From NCBI RefSeq assembly GCF_963259705.1, contig NC_081847.1, positions 72,499,754-72,563,753 on the forward strand: a stretch of DNA of 64,000 bases. Reading direction: 5' to 3'. Below are positions 31,094 to 42,317 of this stretch, piece after piece (position 1 is the stretch's first letter; every line of letters starts with the position of its first letter). The notes beneath the pieces were generated by a model. The model was not told the DNA's origin and ran no database searches. It saw nothing but the letters and a program-made list of their open reading frames with translations. The translations under genes were made by a program, and so were the position numbers. The stretch is from Myotis daubentonii (lineage: Eukaryota; Chordata; Mammalia; Chiroptera; Vespertilionidae).

Positions 31094-31330
31094 GATTTTA
31101 TTAATCCTGCATGTGCTCACATGATTTTATATTTTATCTGTCAAATTCTGAAAAAATATTTTTTGAAATGTGAAACCTCATACTTCAGTTATGTTTATCA
31201 CAGTCTCTTCAAGTTTTCAGGTATTTTATGTTTGACTCTATGTTGTTTATGACTGTTATACTTTATACTTTTCAAGGTGTCAAATCAAATGTTTTCCTAA
31301 TCCCTTGTCACTTGTAAATTTTCGAATGAA
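30474..31330 (-). mobile_element. Ancient L1 ORF2 sequence with two (TA)n tracts
   Basis: AT-rich antisense L1-like sequence continuing the 29480 copy ('attttctactaatttcattt', 'catgttttaacatgaaatca'). TA microsatellites have expanded within it. Diverged. Confidence 0.5.
30911..30952. repeat. (TA)n microsatellite
   Basis: About 20 TA dinucleotides; a second TA run lies at 31069-31094. Confidence 0.97.
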
Positions 31331-31554
31331 TAAAATGCTAGGACTAGAAAAATTCTTATGTGTGATGTAGAATAGCTTCCTGGCTTCACTGATGGGAAAG
31401 GAGAGGAACTGGTTCAAAGCCACAGAGTGAATTTGGTGAATTTGGGGGCTTTCTGCCATACTGTATCTTCCCCGTGCTCTGGAATCAGATTGCTTCTATA
31501 TGAAAGTACAATAGTAGATGGTCTGATATAGGTGAAAAACGGAAATTATGATGA

Positions 31555-31556
<2 letters not shown>

Positions 31557-31592
<36 letters not shown>
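31557..31592. repeat. (CA)n microsatellite
   Basis: About 17 CA units. A separate (GA)n run lies at 31740-31761. Confidence 0.97.
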
Positions 31593-31594
<2 letters not shown>

Positions 31595-31639
31595 TCTGTT
31601 CTAAGAGGGAAGAGGGATGAGTGAATGAATGCTGGAGAG

Positions 31640-31990
31640 TGTGGGTGTGAGATCTGCTTTACTCAGTCATTCAAGGACCCAGGTTCTTTCATCTTCCCCT
31701 AGGCATTCAAGTCATCTGCGGGACATGGCTGGTGGGCAAAGAGAGAGAGAGAGAGAGAGAGGAATGAATTCCACACGGGGTTTCATGAGCCAGGCCTAGA
31801 AGTGGCACACAGCACTTCCACCCACTTTCCATTGCCAGGACTCAGGCATACTCCACAGCTAAGCTTATGGCCAGAGGGATGGCTTTGGTGAACATCTAGC
31901 CAGCCTCTACCACATCTCATCCTCAGGTGGAGAATAGCATTGAATTTGGATGTTGGGGAGAAGCTCAGCAAAGCCCAGGGCTCCTCCTGG
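31640..31990. mobile_element. Possible ancient interspersed repeat (unnamed)
   Basis: The phrase 'ccaggcctagaagtggcac' followed by 'tccattgccaggactcagg' is one I associate with an old mammalian LTR or DNA repeat. The family could not be named. Confidence 0.35.
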
Positions 31991-32439
31991 TCATCTGAGG
32001 ATCAGGATGAGGTTCCAAAGGGACTTGGGAAAACTGAGCTGTTTTTGGAAATGGGGGCAAAAGCCCAGAGGACCTAGAAGGGTGAGAGGGTGGACTCCCA
32101 TATAAAGGAGACAAAAGAGCCCAGTTCTTCCTTAGGTATAAAGGGAGCAGAATAAGTCTCTACACCATCAATTCTGAGAATAGATCACTTGTCCCAAACA
32201 GGCTGGTTTGAACTTGGCTGAGCCCAAGGGTAAAGGCATTGCTACTGTGAACTAATGAGGTGGGGGGAGGGGAGTGAGGTAGGGAGTTGTGGTAAGAGGG
32301 CTGAGAGATCCCTGGCTTCAGACACTTTTCTGTAGGACTTTGTTTATGCAGCCAATCACTGAATAGGGCAATTTTGTCCCAAGATGTCACTTAAAATGTT
32401 GCCATATTTATTAAAGGGAGCAATTAAGGATTGAAAGTC
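31991..32439. other. Unassigned sequence
   Basis: No recognised repeat or exon. Confidence 0.4.
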
Positions 32440-32724
32440 TTCAGGGCAAAATGAATTAATCTATTTAATATTAAAATTAACCCGGAGGTCAATTCTTTTT
32501 AATTCCCCAGGTCCTAAAAAGGTCATCTGCACACCATGTCCCTATCACTCACATGTTGCTAGCAAAGTAGCCATCTGTGAAGCACATGAGAAAGGTCATT
32601 GCCTGTGACACACTCGCCAGTGCAAGTCCGGCGTAGGCTTAAAACAGCTGTGCTAATAAAACTAATCATCATGGCCTCATTTGTAATTGCGAGAAAAATG
32701 AAACTACTGAAATATCAAGAAACT
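32440..32724. promoter_or_regulatory. Candidate conserved non-coding element
   Basis: Apparently repeat-free, AT-rich and dense in homeodomain-type TAAT cores ('tttaatattaaaattaac', 'gctaataaaactaatcatc', 'tttgtaattgcgag'). This texture resembles vertebrate enhancer-like conserved elements. That is inference from composition; conservation was not measured. Confidence 0.25.
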
Positions 32725-33340
32725 TTTTTTTAGGTAAATGATGGTACTTGTCATGATAGAATATTAGAGTCATTAAAAATGTTTATTACAGACAAAGAGC
32801 AGGCTGACAGCTGTGGGAGGGGGTGGAAGGAGAGCAAAAGAGAGGACAAAAGAAGCAACTCATGGACAGGGACAACAGTGTGGTGATTGCCAGGGGGAGG
32901 GCAAAGGTGGGGGAAGTTGGAGGAGGGTGTAGGGGGGACAAATGGTGACAGAAGGAGACCTGACTTGGGGTGGTGAACACACAATACAGTGTACAGATGA
33001 TGTGTTGTGGAATTGTGCACCTCAACCCTGTATAATTTTGTTAATCAGCGCCACTTCAATAAATTCAATAAAAAGGAAAAATAAAGTTTATTAGGAGATT
33101 CAAAAATCAAGGATGCAGGGTTACATAATAAAATAAGTCACAAGAGAAGAATGCAAAATTGCATATGTAGAATAGTAGAAGCTATTTAAAAATGAATAGG
33201 GGAAAAAGAAACGTGGGGGGAGATCCATGAAAATATTTAGTATGCTGTCTTGGATAATGGGACTCAGGCTTTTTTTCCCTTCTTTTACGTATTTTTTTAA
33301 AATATTATGCATATTGCATTTCAAATAATGAAGCAGATGT
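32725..33340 (+). mobile_element. Old L1 3' end interrupted by a younger L1 3' UTR
   Basis: 'ggtaaatgatggtacttgtc' and 'gagtcattaaaaatgttta' are sense old-L1 phrases. At about 32790-33085 a second L1 3' UTR ('gtacagatgatgtgttgtgg', 'cttcaataaattcaataaaa') sits between copies of 'gtttatta'. Old L1-like sequence follows. Confidence 0.6.
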
Positions 33341-33351
33341 CTTTTATTTCT

Positions 33352-33543
33352 ATTTGTTTAAGTTTATTGATATTTAGAGAAAGAGGAAGGAAGAGGGAGA
33401 GTACATCAATCAGCTGCTTCTTGCAGGCCCCCTTTTGGGGATCAAACAGCAACTGGGCATGAGACCTGGACCGGGAATGGAACCAGTAACCTACTTGTGC
33501 ATGGGATGATGCTCAACCTACTGAGACACACTGTCCAGGGCAA
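33352..33543 (-). mobile_element. Ves SINE, diverged
   Basis: Reverse Ves order: 'aagtttattgatatttagag', 'tcaatcagctgcttcttgca', 'accgggaatggaaccagtaa', 'tgctcaacctactgagacac'. Confidence 0.85.
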
Positions 33544-33693
33544 AAGACATGTTTTTTTAAAATTGTGTCATTGTTGGAGCTGCTGATTTCAGCTAGTCCT
33601 GGAGTCAAATATTATTGCATCCTTTGCATAACCCACATATTCATGCGTGAACACATATAAGCATGTATACACATGCAGGGATGCACACACACT

Positions 33694-33726
<33 letters not shown>

Positions 33727-33904
33727 CACAATACACCACAATTCTCCCAGGGAATCAAGACCCAAGGCAGCAAGAGCAGCACAGATGCTCCTGCAAACTG
33801 CAAATTCCTCAAGATTCAATGCCTCATGATCCACACTGGGCATTGTTACCTCTTTCACTTTGTTGAAAACTAGATTGTTAAGTCCCCTTCTCTCTTTCTC
33901 TCTC

Positions 33905-33953
<49 letters not shown>

Positions 33954-34204
33954 CTCCTCTTCCTCTCCCCCCCCCCAATGGCTGAATATCATTGGGTATA
34001 GGTCATTGGGTCACACTCAATCCCATTCAGACTGGCTCAATACTATTCCCAGCTTTTCCCCTTTTCACTGCTCTACCTTCCATAATCAAATAGGCATCAT
34101 TCTGAGAATGAGCATGTAAATGTCTTTGCGTTTTTCACAAATGTGTTGGTTGTGTGCTTGCCTCCAGCCTCTTGGGCCCAATTATCTGAAAAAATAGACC
34201 CTCA
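33544..34204. other. Unassigned sequence with microsatellites
   Basis: Contains (CA)n at about 33690-33726 and (TC)n at 33896-33960 followed by a C run to 33976. The Arg/Glu-rich open frame 33589-33978 (minus) comes from the TC tract. Confidence 0.6.
33896..33976. repeat. (TC)n polypyrimidine tract ending in a C run
   Basis: About 80 bases of almost pure pyrimidine on the plus strand, with about 24 consecutive TC units in the middle. Confidence 0.97.
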
Positions 34205-34650
34205 TTTGTTTTAGCTTAGGCTTGGTTGGTTGCAAATAATAGAAACCTACTCCGCCTGGGTTAATCAAGATAGGAAGATTGGCTGGAAAGGTACAGGGCT
34301 AACTCACAAATCTCAAGTCAGTAAGGCTTTGAGGAACCAAAACCCACAACAAACTGAGGCAGCAGCTGGCTCTGTTTCTCTCCATCTTTCTCTCCCTCGC
34401 TCTTCACAGCTCCCCTGCTTCCTCTGCAAACCACTTCACTCTACTAATCATCTCTCTCTGCTCTCCCCCGACTCCTTCACATGCGGAATGTGCCAGTGTA
34501 GCCCCTTAAAACAGTTCTTAACTTGATTAGAACCAGAGGGACCCAATTTCAAATTCTCAGGACAAAAGATCTGATTGATAGGGCAGGTGTCCACCAACTG
34601 TGACCAGTGGGGTGGTTAGCAGGCTCTGGATGGCAAAGACACTCCTGATG
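34205..34650 (+). mobile_element. Possible ancient interspersed repeat (unnamed)
   Basis: 'ggttgcaaataatagaaacc', 'tactccgcctgggttaatc', and later 'gatctgattgatagggcagg' and 'caactgtgaccagtgg' follow the order of an old mammalian repeat whose name I cannot confirm. Confidence 0.45.
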
Positions 34651-34829
34651 TCCAGCCAATCAAAAGCTACAGCTAGGAAGTGTTTTAAATATGATCTTTA
34701 AAAGGAAATGGAGATCATTTCAAGGGCTCTGGGCTTGTTCCAATGATCTGCCTCTGCTGTTGGGTGACCAGGCTGAGTGTGAAAACGATGGTGCCAGGGA
34801 TCTGAACATCCTTTAGTTAAGCTGGTGCG

Positions 34830-35000
34830 GGCGCATCCATTACCGCATGTGATCCTCACCACATCACCAACCCCATCCCACAGGGTCGGGCTTGGGGCTT
34901 GGAGAGAACGATGGTGCATCCAGTTTCACACCTGAGCATCATCTACAGGGATGGTATTTGAATCCGGCTCTGACTCAGTCCAGCCTCTTCCAGTACCCCA
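34830..35000 (-). mobile_element. Possible MIR SINE, diverged
   Basis: Weak antisense MIR order: 'gatcctcaccacatcacc', 'cagtttcacacctgagc', 'gtatttgaatccggctctg'. Confidence 0.4.
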
Positions 35001-35023
35001 TGGCTGCCTTTGTGCTATTCCGT

Positions 35024-35024
<1 letters not shown>

Positions 35025-35066
<42 letters not shown>
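35025..35066. repeat. (TG)n microsatellite
   Basis: About 20 TG units. Confidence 0.98.
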
Positions 35067-35067
<1 letters not shown>

Positions 35068-35529
35068 CCTCATCCTAAAACAGTGGTTAAAAATAATACT
35101 TGTATTTTCCTTAAAGGCTTGTTGTTACAGCAAGATGGATTGGGTAGAAGCACTCTGCAAACTACAAAATAGGATATAAATATTATTATCACTTTATGCA
35201 CTTACCCAGCTCCTCCATGCCAGCCTGTCAAGGTTCACTTTAAGCAGTGGTTTGATTTGGCAGAACTTTCCTTGCAGGTTGTTTTGTTAGGAGATATTCA
35301 GAGGGATGGTAAGTGGGGGTGGGAAGACTAAATCAATAAGCTTCTAAGATATTAAGCCTGCAAAACATTAAGATGTCAACTCTGATAGAGTTTTTTTAAG
35401 TAAATATTGAATTTTGTGGGGGTTTTTTCTTAAAAAAAACTGTCTTGACATTTTTAGTTATTCCAAATTGAAATCTGAATTATCAAAATTGCTTCTGTCC
35501 TGTATTTCTGCCCTGGTAAAAAGTAGACC
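35067..35529. other. Unassigned sequence
   Basis: AT-rich, no recognised repeat or gene. Confidence 0.4.
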
Positions 35530-36228
35530 CACCATCTACAGGCCATAAACCTGGGGACATCTGGGCTCCACTCTCTTCTTCAAACCCCCTTCTTCTTCAA
35601 CTGGCCACCAAACACCTACTCCCTCAGTTTAGCCTCATCAGTGAAAATCCCATGATCCCTTGCCTCAACTAAGGAAACAATGCCACGCTGCTTTGCTGTC
35701 TTCCTTGAACTCATCCTCAAAGTTGCCACCAGCTTTCTAGGATGTGCCTTTGATCCTGTTTGCTCAGGACCCTCAGTAGTTACCACCTGTGAAGCCCCAG
35801 CAGGGTCCTGCCTTTCACTTTTCTGGCCTGGGTACATCAGAGTGCCCAGCTTGCCCTGAATGCACTCTGAGCTCCCAGTCTGGCCTTTACTCAAACATTT
35901 CTTCTGTAGGGTGCTCCTTCGCCCCCCCTCTGCCCTGTTTAGACTTCCTTATCCAGCACGTTGTGGCTCCTCAAGGAGGTCTTTCCTGAACCACTCAGAG
36001 AGGAATGAGCCCATCCTCATCTGGGCTCCCCTGGGTTCACCCGGTTTTGCAAATATCTTTATGTTGTCCCTTCTCATAGCACACAGCAGTAATTTAAATG
36101 TCATTTCCTCTTCAGACTTTAGCTCCTTGAGGGCAGAAATTATAATAGTCATACTTGTATCCCTAGGACCTAGTACAGGGCCTGGCAAAAGATGAGTTAT
36201 CACTAGAAATTATTTGAATACATGAATC
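35530..36228 (+). mobile_element. L2 LINE 3' region
   Basis: The 3' half is clear: 'gtcccttctcatagcacaca', 'ttagctccttgagggcagaa', 'cctagtacagggcctggc', 'ttgaatacatgaatcaa'. The 5' half is pyrimidine-rich and weaker. No ORF survives. Confidence 0.75.
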
Positions 36229-37374
36229 AATCCATCAGTAGTGCCCATCTAGAGTCATTCTTCTATAGAGGGAAAAGTAGCCATACGGGAGCCCTGTATG
36301 ATTCTAACACTGCTGATCCTGAATCAGAGACTAGGAGGGTTTTGCCTCCAAGTCAGCGATCAGTTTTACTCTACCTTGCTGTCTCTGTAACAAAGAGAAA
36401 AACATAATCCGGCCTTGGGAAGGTGCATGACTCCGAATCAGGTTAAGGACATGAGATATCTTAGGATCGTGTCCAATGTTGATGTGGACAGTACTGATGG
36501 GTGCATTCCAAAGTGGACTGAGGCTATTTCTTGTCTTCCTAGAATGACCATCTGGATTCATATGTTAATGTTCTAATTTGTTGCTAAGGCAACCAAGTTA
36601 CAGGCCATCTTCAATTTACAAAAGGTGATATTGCCAAAGTCATTTTGTAAGTCAGATATTAGAAAAATACGTCATCTTTTCCATGGTGAGAAGTGGTGTA
36701 ATTGGTGGCTAGGACCAACAGAATTGTATTTAGCCCATATTTTTGTAGTCCTTGTGTTGTAATTATGTGGGCAATGACCTCTGAGGGTACCACAGTTCCT
36801 ACTGCCAAAGGATGGTTTTGGAAATCCTTGGGTATCTGTGGAAGGCACTGACACTAAACTAATTGTGATATCTGGACCAGTACTGCTGATGGTTGTGGGG
36901 CAGGCTCTTTCATCCCTACCTGCCAAATGGGGATGATTGATAGCTCTAGCATTGAGAACAATGATGCTACAAATATAGCAGGGGAATCCATTTAACAGTA
37001 ACTAAACCAGCACTCTTTCTTCCCTATCCTACGACTCAGGCATGAGTCTTTGGGACAATCTGAATGTAAGATACCATATCATACTCAGTATAACTCCACC
37101 CCAGATACTAATCCATGACCATAGGTAATATATCATCATTGTGACTATCTTTGTTCTTATAATAAGGTACAGTAATGATCCCACTGTGTCTTTTGTGCAT
37201 AGCAAAGTGCTGGTGGAACCACCTCACCAGTCCCCAGAGAGTCTCAGACAACTAAATCCAAAGGCAAACATAAGTTGGGTTCAAGAGAGGATCCTGAGAA
37301 GGCCTATTGGATTAGGAGAAAATTGAATAATTTACTGTAGTTCATCTCTTAGATTGCTTAGTAATACTACCAAT
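36229..37374. other. Unassigned sequence
   Basis: Over a kilobase without a recognised repeat or exon. Open frames are short and on both strands. Confidence 0.4.
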
Positions 37375-37809
37375 AAATCACACTGCCCTGGGCCTCTGCC
37401 CCATTGTAATGTGGCATTGTGACGCTGGGAACAGAAAGAAGTAGACTCTAATTTCTCCACCTCCTGTAATCTGTGCTCACCCTGTGAATTGCTTTGACCA
37501 ACAGAATATGGTAGAAGTGATGAAGAGCAAGTATGAAAGCTAAGGCTTCCAAGGACTTGACTTGAAATGTCTGTTTTTACACTCTTGGCTCCTGAGGTCA
37601 CCATTCTGTGAAGAAGCCAAGTCTGGTCTTCTGGAAAATGATAAATCAAACGAGAACCAAAGTGTCCTAACCAATAGTCAGCATTAACTGCCAGATGTGT
37701 GAGTGAGGCCAGCCCAGCCCAGCCTTCAGATAACTGACTGACAGCAGCCACTTGAGTGACCCCAAGCCAGCCTAGCAGAAAACAGTCCAAATTGTAACTC
37801 ACACAACTA

Positions 37810-38159
37810 TCTTATATAATAAAAGGCTAATATGCAAATTGACCAAACGGCTGAACGACAGGTCTCTATGATGTGCACTGACCACCAGGGGGCAAACGCT
37901 CAACACAGGAGCTGCCCCCTGGTGGTCAGTGCACTCCCACAGGGGTAGTGCCCCTCAGCCACAAGCTGGGCTCATGGCTGGCAAGTGCAGCGGCAGTGGC
38001 GGGAGCCGCTCCTGCTTCTGTGGCAGCACTAAGGATATCCTACTGTGGCTGAAACCATCAGTCAGACATCTGCTGAGGGTTCCCAGACTGCTAAAGGGCG
38101 CAGGCTGGGCTGAAGGACCCCCACCCCAAGTGCACGAATGCCGTGTACCAGGCCTCTAG
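37810..38159 (+). mobile_element. Helibat-type Helitron, complete (350 bp)
   Basis: Starts TCTTATATAATAAAAGGC at 37810 after A (37809) and ends CAGGCCTCTAG at 38159 before T (38160). It carries a perfect 22-bp inverted repeat (37873-37894 with 37913-37934, 18-base loop) built from two convergent CTCF-core-like motifs. It interrupts the LTR described at 37375-38228. Non-autonomous. Confidence 0.95.
37882..37925. promoter_or_regulatory. Convergent pair of CTCF-core-like motifs in a Helitron
   Basis: CCACCAGGGGGC at 37882-37893 (+) and its complement at 37914-37925 (-) both fit CCASYAGRKGGC exactly, in the same arrangement as at 21064-21107. CTCF is the insulator and loop-anchor protein. Binding here is inferred only. 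Confidence 0.5.
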
Positions 38160-38299
38160 TGACCAATAATAAGTCATTGCTATTTTAAGCCACTAAACAC
38201 TGATGTACCAATAGGTATCTAATTTAGTACTATGTTATACAAAAATACAAATAATAAAGCAATTAAATTTATTGTATCCTAGATGGTGATATATTGAAA

Positions 38300-38860
38300 A
38301 TTATCACTCATAATATCTCTTTGCAGAGGTAATTGTTATTAAAACTTATGTCCTTCCAGAGTTTTTACATACAAAGTATTTTTGTTCTTATTGATGCGTG
38401 ATTGCAATGCCACTAAACACACTGTTTTGTATTCTGCCTTTTTCATGTAATAATGCACTCATCATTTTCAATTCTTATAACTAATCTTTTACATCGTTTT
38501 AATGATTGCATAATGCTCCGTCTTTAAGATGTGCATAATTTCTTTAACCTGCTCTTATTATTGGTATTTATTCACTGTTATAATCAATTCTGTGATGGAA
38601 ATCCTTGCACATGAACATTTCCACACATAAATGATCATTTTGTTAGAAAATTGTGGGCCTTATTGCTTAATTATTTTTGCCAATATAATAAAAAAGGAGC
38701 ATATCTCACTATTTTAATTTTCTTCCATTTTACTAACCAGGAGATTAATCACATCCTACATGTTTGCTGGCTGTTTCTATTTGCCTATTGTTTTATTAAG
38801 GAATGGCCCTTTCATGTTTGCAAACATATTGTTTCACAATTTTTTGTGACACACACACAC
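38300..38860 (-). mobile_element. Ancient L1 (L1M-type) fragment
   Basis: Antisense L1 order: 'ttctgcctttttcatgtaat', 'tttaatgattgcataatgct', 'taatcaattctgtgatgg', 'ctgtttctatttgcctattg'. Confidence 0.65.
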
Positions 38861-38949
38861 ACACACCTAGAGGAATTGCACCACAGAACATGGGCCTTCA
38901 CACTAGATAAAAATGGCTGCTACTACTTTGGTACTTTCAATTTATCTAA

Positions 38950-39075
38950 CACACCAAGTGAACTACACGTTGTTTAAACCTCAGGTTCCTCTTCTATAAA
39001 GTGGAGATACTAGTGATTTTGCTGAGGTATGAAAGTATTCGGCAAACATGCTTGAATAACAAAGTGTACAATTAA
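38950..39075 (+). mobile_element. MIR SINE 3' part
   Basis: 'aaacctcaggttcctcttct', 'ataaagtggagatactagtg', 'gctgaggtatgaaagtattc' fit the MIR core and tail. Confidence 0.6.
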
Positions 39076-39164
39076 TGTTAGCTTTCACATATACTTGTTT
39101 TACAAAATCAGGACAAATATATGTAATTTTTCAGTTAGTTTGTGTTTAAATTAACAATGTATTT

Positions 39165-40700
39165 TCATTCATGCAATTAGTACTTAAATATGCACTGTGG
39201 ATCCAGCATTGTCCCAGGCACTAAAATAGCAATGGAGGGGAAAAACAACAGAATCCCGGCAGCTGTGACACCTGTTACATGCTAGTGAACAAGCAATTAG
39301 CTGTATAGTATCCTATCCTAGTGGTGATAAAGCTACAGAAAAACTAAGGCAGGTAAGGAGGAGATGGTGTACAGGTGTCTGTACGGGAGGACCTTGTTAT
39401 TTTAAATGCGGTAAAGGAAGGTCTGGCTTCACAGGTGACCTTTAAGCAGAGAACAAATGGAAGGCAGATGTCACCAGAAGGACAGACTCTTCCAGGCAGA
39501 GTAACTGTGAGTGCAAAGGCTCCTTTAGGCAAGCGTGGCTCTTCCATCCAAGAATAATATGACTCGTACAATTGGAACATGTGAGTGAGGGAACGAATGG
39601 AAGAAAAGAGTTGACTTGTTTTTAAAAGGACCACTTTGTCTGCTTTGCTGGGAATAGACGGAAGAAGAACAAGGGTAGAGGTAGGAATACTGATTAGGAG
39701 GCAGTTGCAACAATACAGGTGAAAGATGATGACATCTCAGACGTCGGTAGGATGGAGTGATGGAAAGTGGTAGAATTCCAGATCTATTTTGAAGGTAAAG
39801 CCAGTAGAATTTGGTGACAAATTAGATTGTGGATGTGAGAGAAAGAAAGGAATCAGATATGAATCCAAGTTTTTGGACTAAATAAAGTAAGGGGTGGAGT
39901 TGTCATTACTTGAGGTGGGAAAGACAGTGGAAGGAGCAGGTTTCGGGGGCAAGATTTGGGTTTAGATGTAGGATGTGTTAAGTCTCAGGATTCTGTTAGA
40001 TATTTTGGATAATATGTCAGTCTGAATTCTGGAAGATGAGGGTGGAAATACCAGCCTATTGGCGGAATTCACAGCTGTGAAACTGGAGGAGATCACAGGG
40101 TATTTGTGTAGATAGACTGGAGAGATCTTGGGACTGAGCTTCGGCATAGTAGGATTTTGGAGGTAAGGAATTCAAGGCAGAATAATTAAATGAGATTGGC
40201 CTGATCAGCCAACGAGGTGGAAGATCCAAAAGAAATCAGGGTCCAGAAAGTCAAGTGAAAAAGCTTTTCAAGGAGAGAATGATGAACTGTGTGAAATGCT
40301 GATGATGGTTCAGGTATATTAAGGACTAAGAATCAACCGTTGGATTCAGCAACCTGGAGGTCGTTTTTGACATTCTAGGAGCAGTTTCTGTGGAATGGTG
40401 GGTACAGAAACCTGACTACAGGGAGTTCCAGGAAAGCAGGAGGAGGTGGTGAATTATGGGAGAGAATGAGTGCAGAGGGGGACAGAAATGTGAGGCTGTA
40501 GCAGGAGATGCTCTCTGGGTGAAAGCGAAAAGTTCTGTGTATTTTTTAAATGGGAGGAATATTAGAGCTGATGAAATGATCTAATAGAAATTAATCATGA
40601 AGAGGTTTACACTGCTACTGGAATGTCTTTTTGGCAAGTGAGAGGGCATGAGGTCTCACACACATGTGGAGATGGCCTTAGATACGGCATGAACTGTTCC
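39165..40700 (-). mobile_element. Long L2 LINE fragment (about 1.5 kb)
   Basis: It opens with the antisense L2 terminus ('ttcattcatgcaattagtac', 'ttgtcccaggcactaaaata') and follows L2 through 'cttccaggcagagtaactgt', 'gagtgcaaaggctcctttag', 'agaatttggtgacaaattag', 'aagtgaaaaagcttttcaag' and 'gggtacagaaacctgactac'. Decayed; no ORF. Unusually long for such an old element in this window. Confidence 0.75.
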
Positions 40701-41319
40701 TCCAAAAAGAACAGGAGGCAGAGTGTGTGGATGAAGGTGAGGCAGTTGACATGGTTACATTCATGGAGCTTCCATTGTCTCAGTGAAATAGGAAGCAGGG
40801 TAATTAGCTAAGAGTGAGGAGTAAGTGGAGGCATGGGAACTTTGAAGAGACTCTATACAGTAGAAAATGGTTTGGGAATCTAAAACAATGATTGGAATAG
40901 AGACATGTCCAAGCATCACCAGGAAATACTAATGGATCGCTTGAAGCTAGTGTACAGGAGTTATAATGAGACCAGCTAGCGTTTTTCATTGTTTTTCTTA
41001 CAGTTGTTCAGCAGGCTCAGAGCAGGTGAGAAGGTAGACTTCATCAGAGTTCATGTTTTGAAAAATGACTTTAAGGAAGGAAAAGGAGACCAGAACATTT
41101 TGAACATTTTCCACTAGCAATACATTTATATCAGCATAATTCCAATGGTTTTCAGGGATTCTATAAAATAGACTCAACCTATTCAGCCAATGTCCTAATC
41201 TTGGAATTTAGTTTTTCTAATTGTTCATTATTATAAATCATAATTCAATGAATTCCCTTTTATATCAACTTTTACTCATATTTTTCAGTTCTTCCTTTTG
41301 AAAATAGCATTGCTAAACA
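40701..41319. other. Unassigned, possibly more L2 and old L1
   Basis: 40701-41080 may continue the L2. 41100-41310 is AT-rich with L1-like texture. Neither is diagnostic. Confidence 0.35.
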
Positions 41320-41760
41320 AACAGGATAATAATCAGGATGCATTTGGCTGTAAGGAACCAGAGAGTCAACTCAAAATGCCTTAAACAATATGGAAAATAT
41401 GTTACATCATAAAAGACATCCTATCATATCCTGAGGAATGGCTGGCTGCTTCATTTTAAAGACATCATCAGAGGTTTCTGCTCTGTCAGCTGCTCTGCCA
41501 ACCCTGGTAGCCTCAGGCAGGCTGTCCTCAGAGTCAGAAACTAGCTGTCCTGATCTCACAAGTCACCTGTGAACACGGCACTAGCCCCTCCTAACAGTCT
41601 CTTTTTATAGGTGAGCAGGTTTTCCCAGAGGCTCAAAGTGAACTTCTCACATCGCATTGACCAGAACTTGGTCACATGCCCACACATAAACCAGTCATAG
41701 TAAGGGAATTAGAGTTATCAAGATTGGCTGAAATTATGCAACATTTATTCCTTAGATAGG
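41320..41760 (+). mobile_element. Possible ancient interspersed repeat (unnamed)
   Basis: 'caggatgcatttggctgtaa', 'ggaaccagagagtcaactc', then 'ttgaccagaacttggtcaca' and 'tgcccacacataaaccagtc' follow the order of an old mammalian repeat; name not confirmed. Confidence 0.5.
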
Positions 41761-42187
41761 CATACGGTCCCCTGTGCTGAATTAATGGCCTTCATAGAGA
41801 AGGGCAGATACCCAAACAAATCAATCTTTGCAGAATAGAAGAAGAGAGGAGAGAGAAAAATGGATGCTACATAAACAAGTGTATCTTCTACTAAGATGAT
41901 TTTTGAAGGCATCTTATCAGATTTCCTGCCAGCCTCCTGCCCATTATTTTGGCTCTCACTCCAGCGTTGAGTAGTTCAATTTTTAAAAAATGATTCGTAA
42001 TGTCCCCATAGACTTGGTACATTTTTACAGTCCTACTTATTCATTTGGGGCCAGTCCTGCCCTACTGGGCACCCTGAAGGTTGTATTTCCAGCTCTGGTC
42101 TTTCCTGACTCTTCAGTAGGATTCTGTTGATATCCATTCCCCTTTACTTACCTAGCACATGGGAATACAGTCAGTTCCGATATAATA
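41761..42187. other. Unassigned sequence
   Basis: No recognised repeat or gene. Confidence 0.4.
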
Positions 42188-42315
42188 CAGGGTGGGAAAA
42201 AGTAGGCTTACAGTTGTTCATATGGAAAATAATACAATCATTAATAAATGATAATACAAGAATAAACTCTGTATTTCATGTAAGCACACTGTAAACCTAC
42301 TCTTGCCTCACCCCG
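42188..42315. mobile_element. Mariner-type MITE with TA target duplication
   Basis: The 128-bp element starts 'cagggtgggaaaaagtaggc' and ends with the complement 'gtaaacctactcttgcctca' plus CCCCG. The terminal inverted repeats cover about 28 bases with a few mismatches. TA lies on both sides (42186-42187 and 42316-42317), the mariner/Tc1 target. There is no transposase; it would have been cross-mobilised. Confidence 0.9.
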
Positions 42316-42317
42316 TA

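Larger units (their letters stand above)
37375..38228 (+). mobile_element. ERVL/MaLR-type LTR-like repeat, split by a Helitron
   Basis: 'tttgaccaacagaatatggt', 'agaagtgatgaagagc', 'gaccccaagccagcctagca' on the left; after the Helitron, 'cattgctattttaagccact' and 'ccaataggtatctaattt' complete the 3' end. The same family occurs in reverse at 44041-44400. The family name is uncertain; no internal viral genes are present. Confidence 0.6.

Noticed and set aside
33589..33978. Arg/Glu-rich minus-strand protein of 129 codons
   Set aside because: The charged run is translation of the (TC)n microsatellite.
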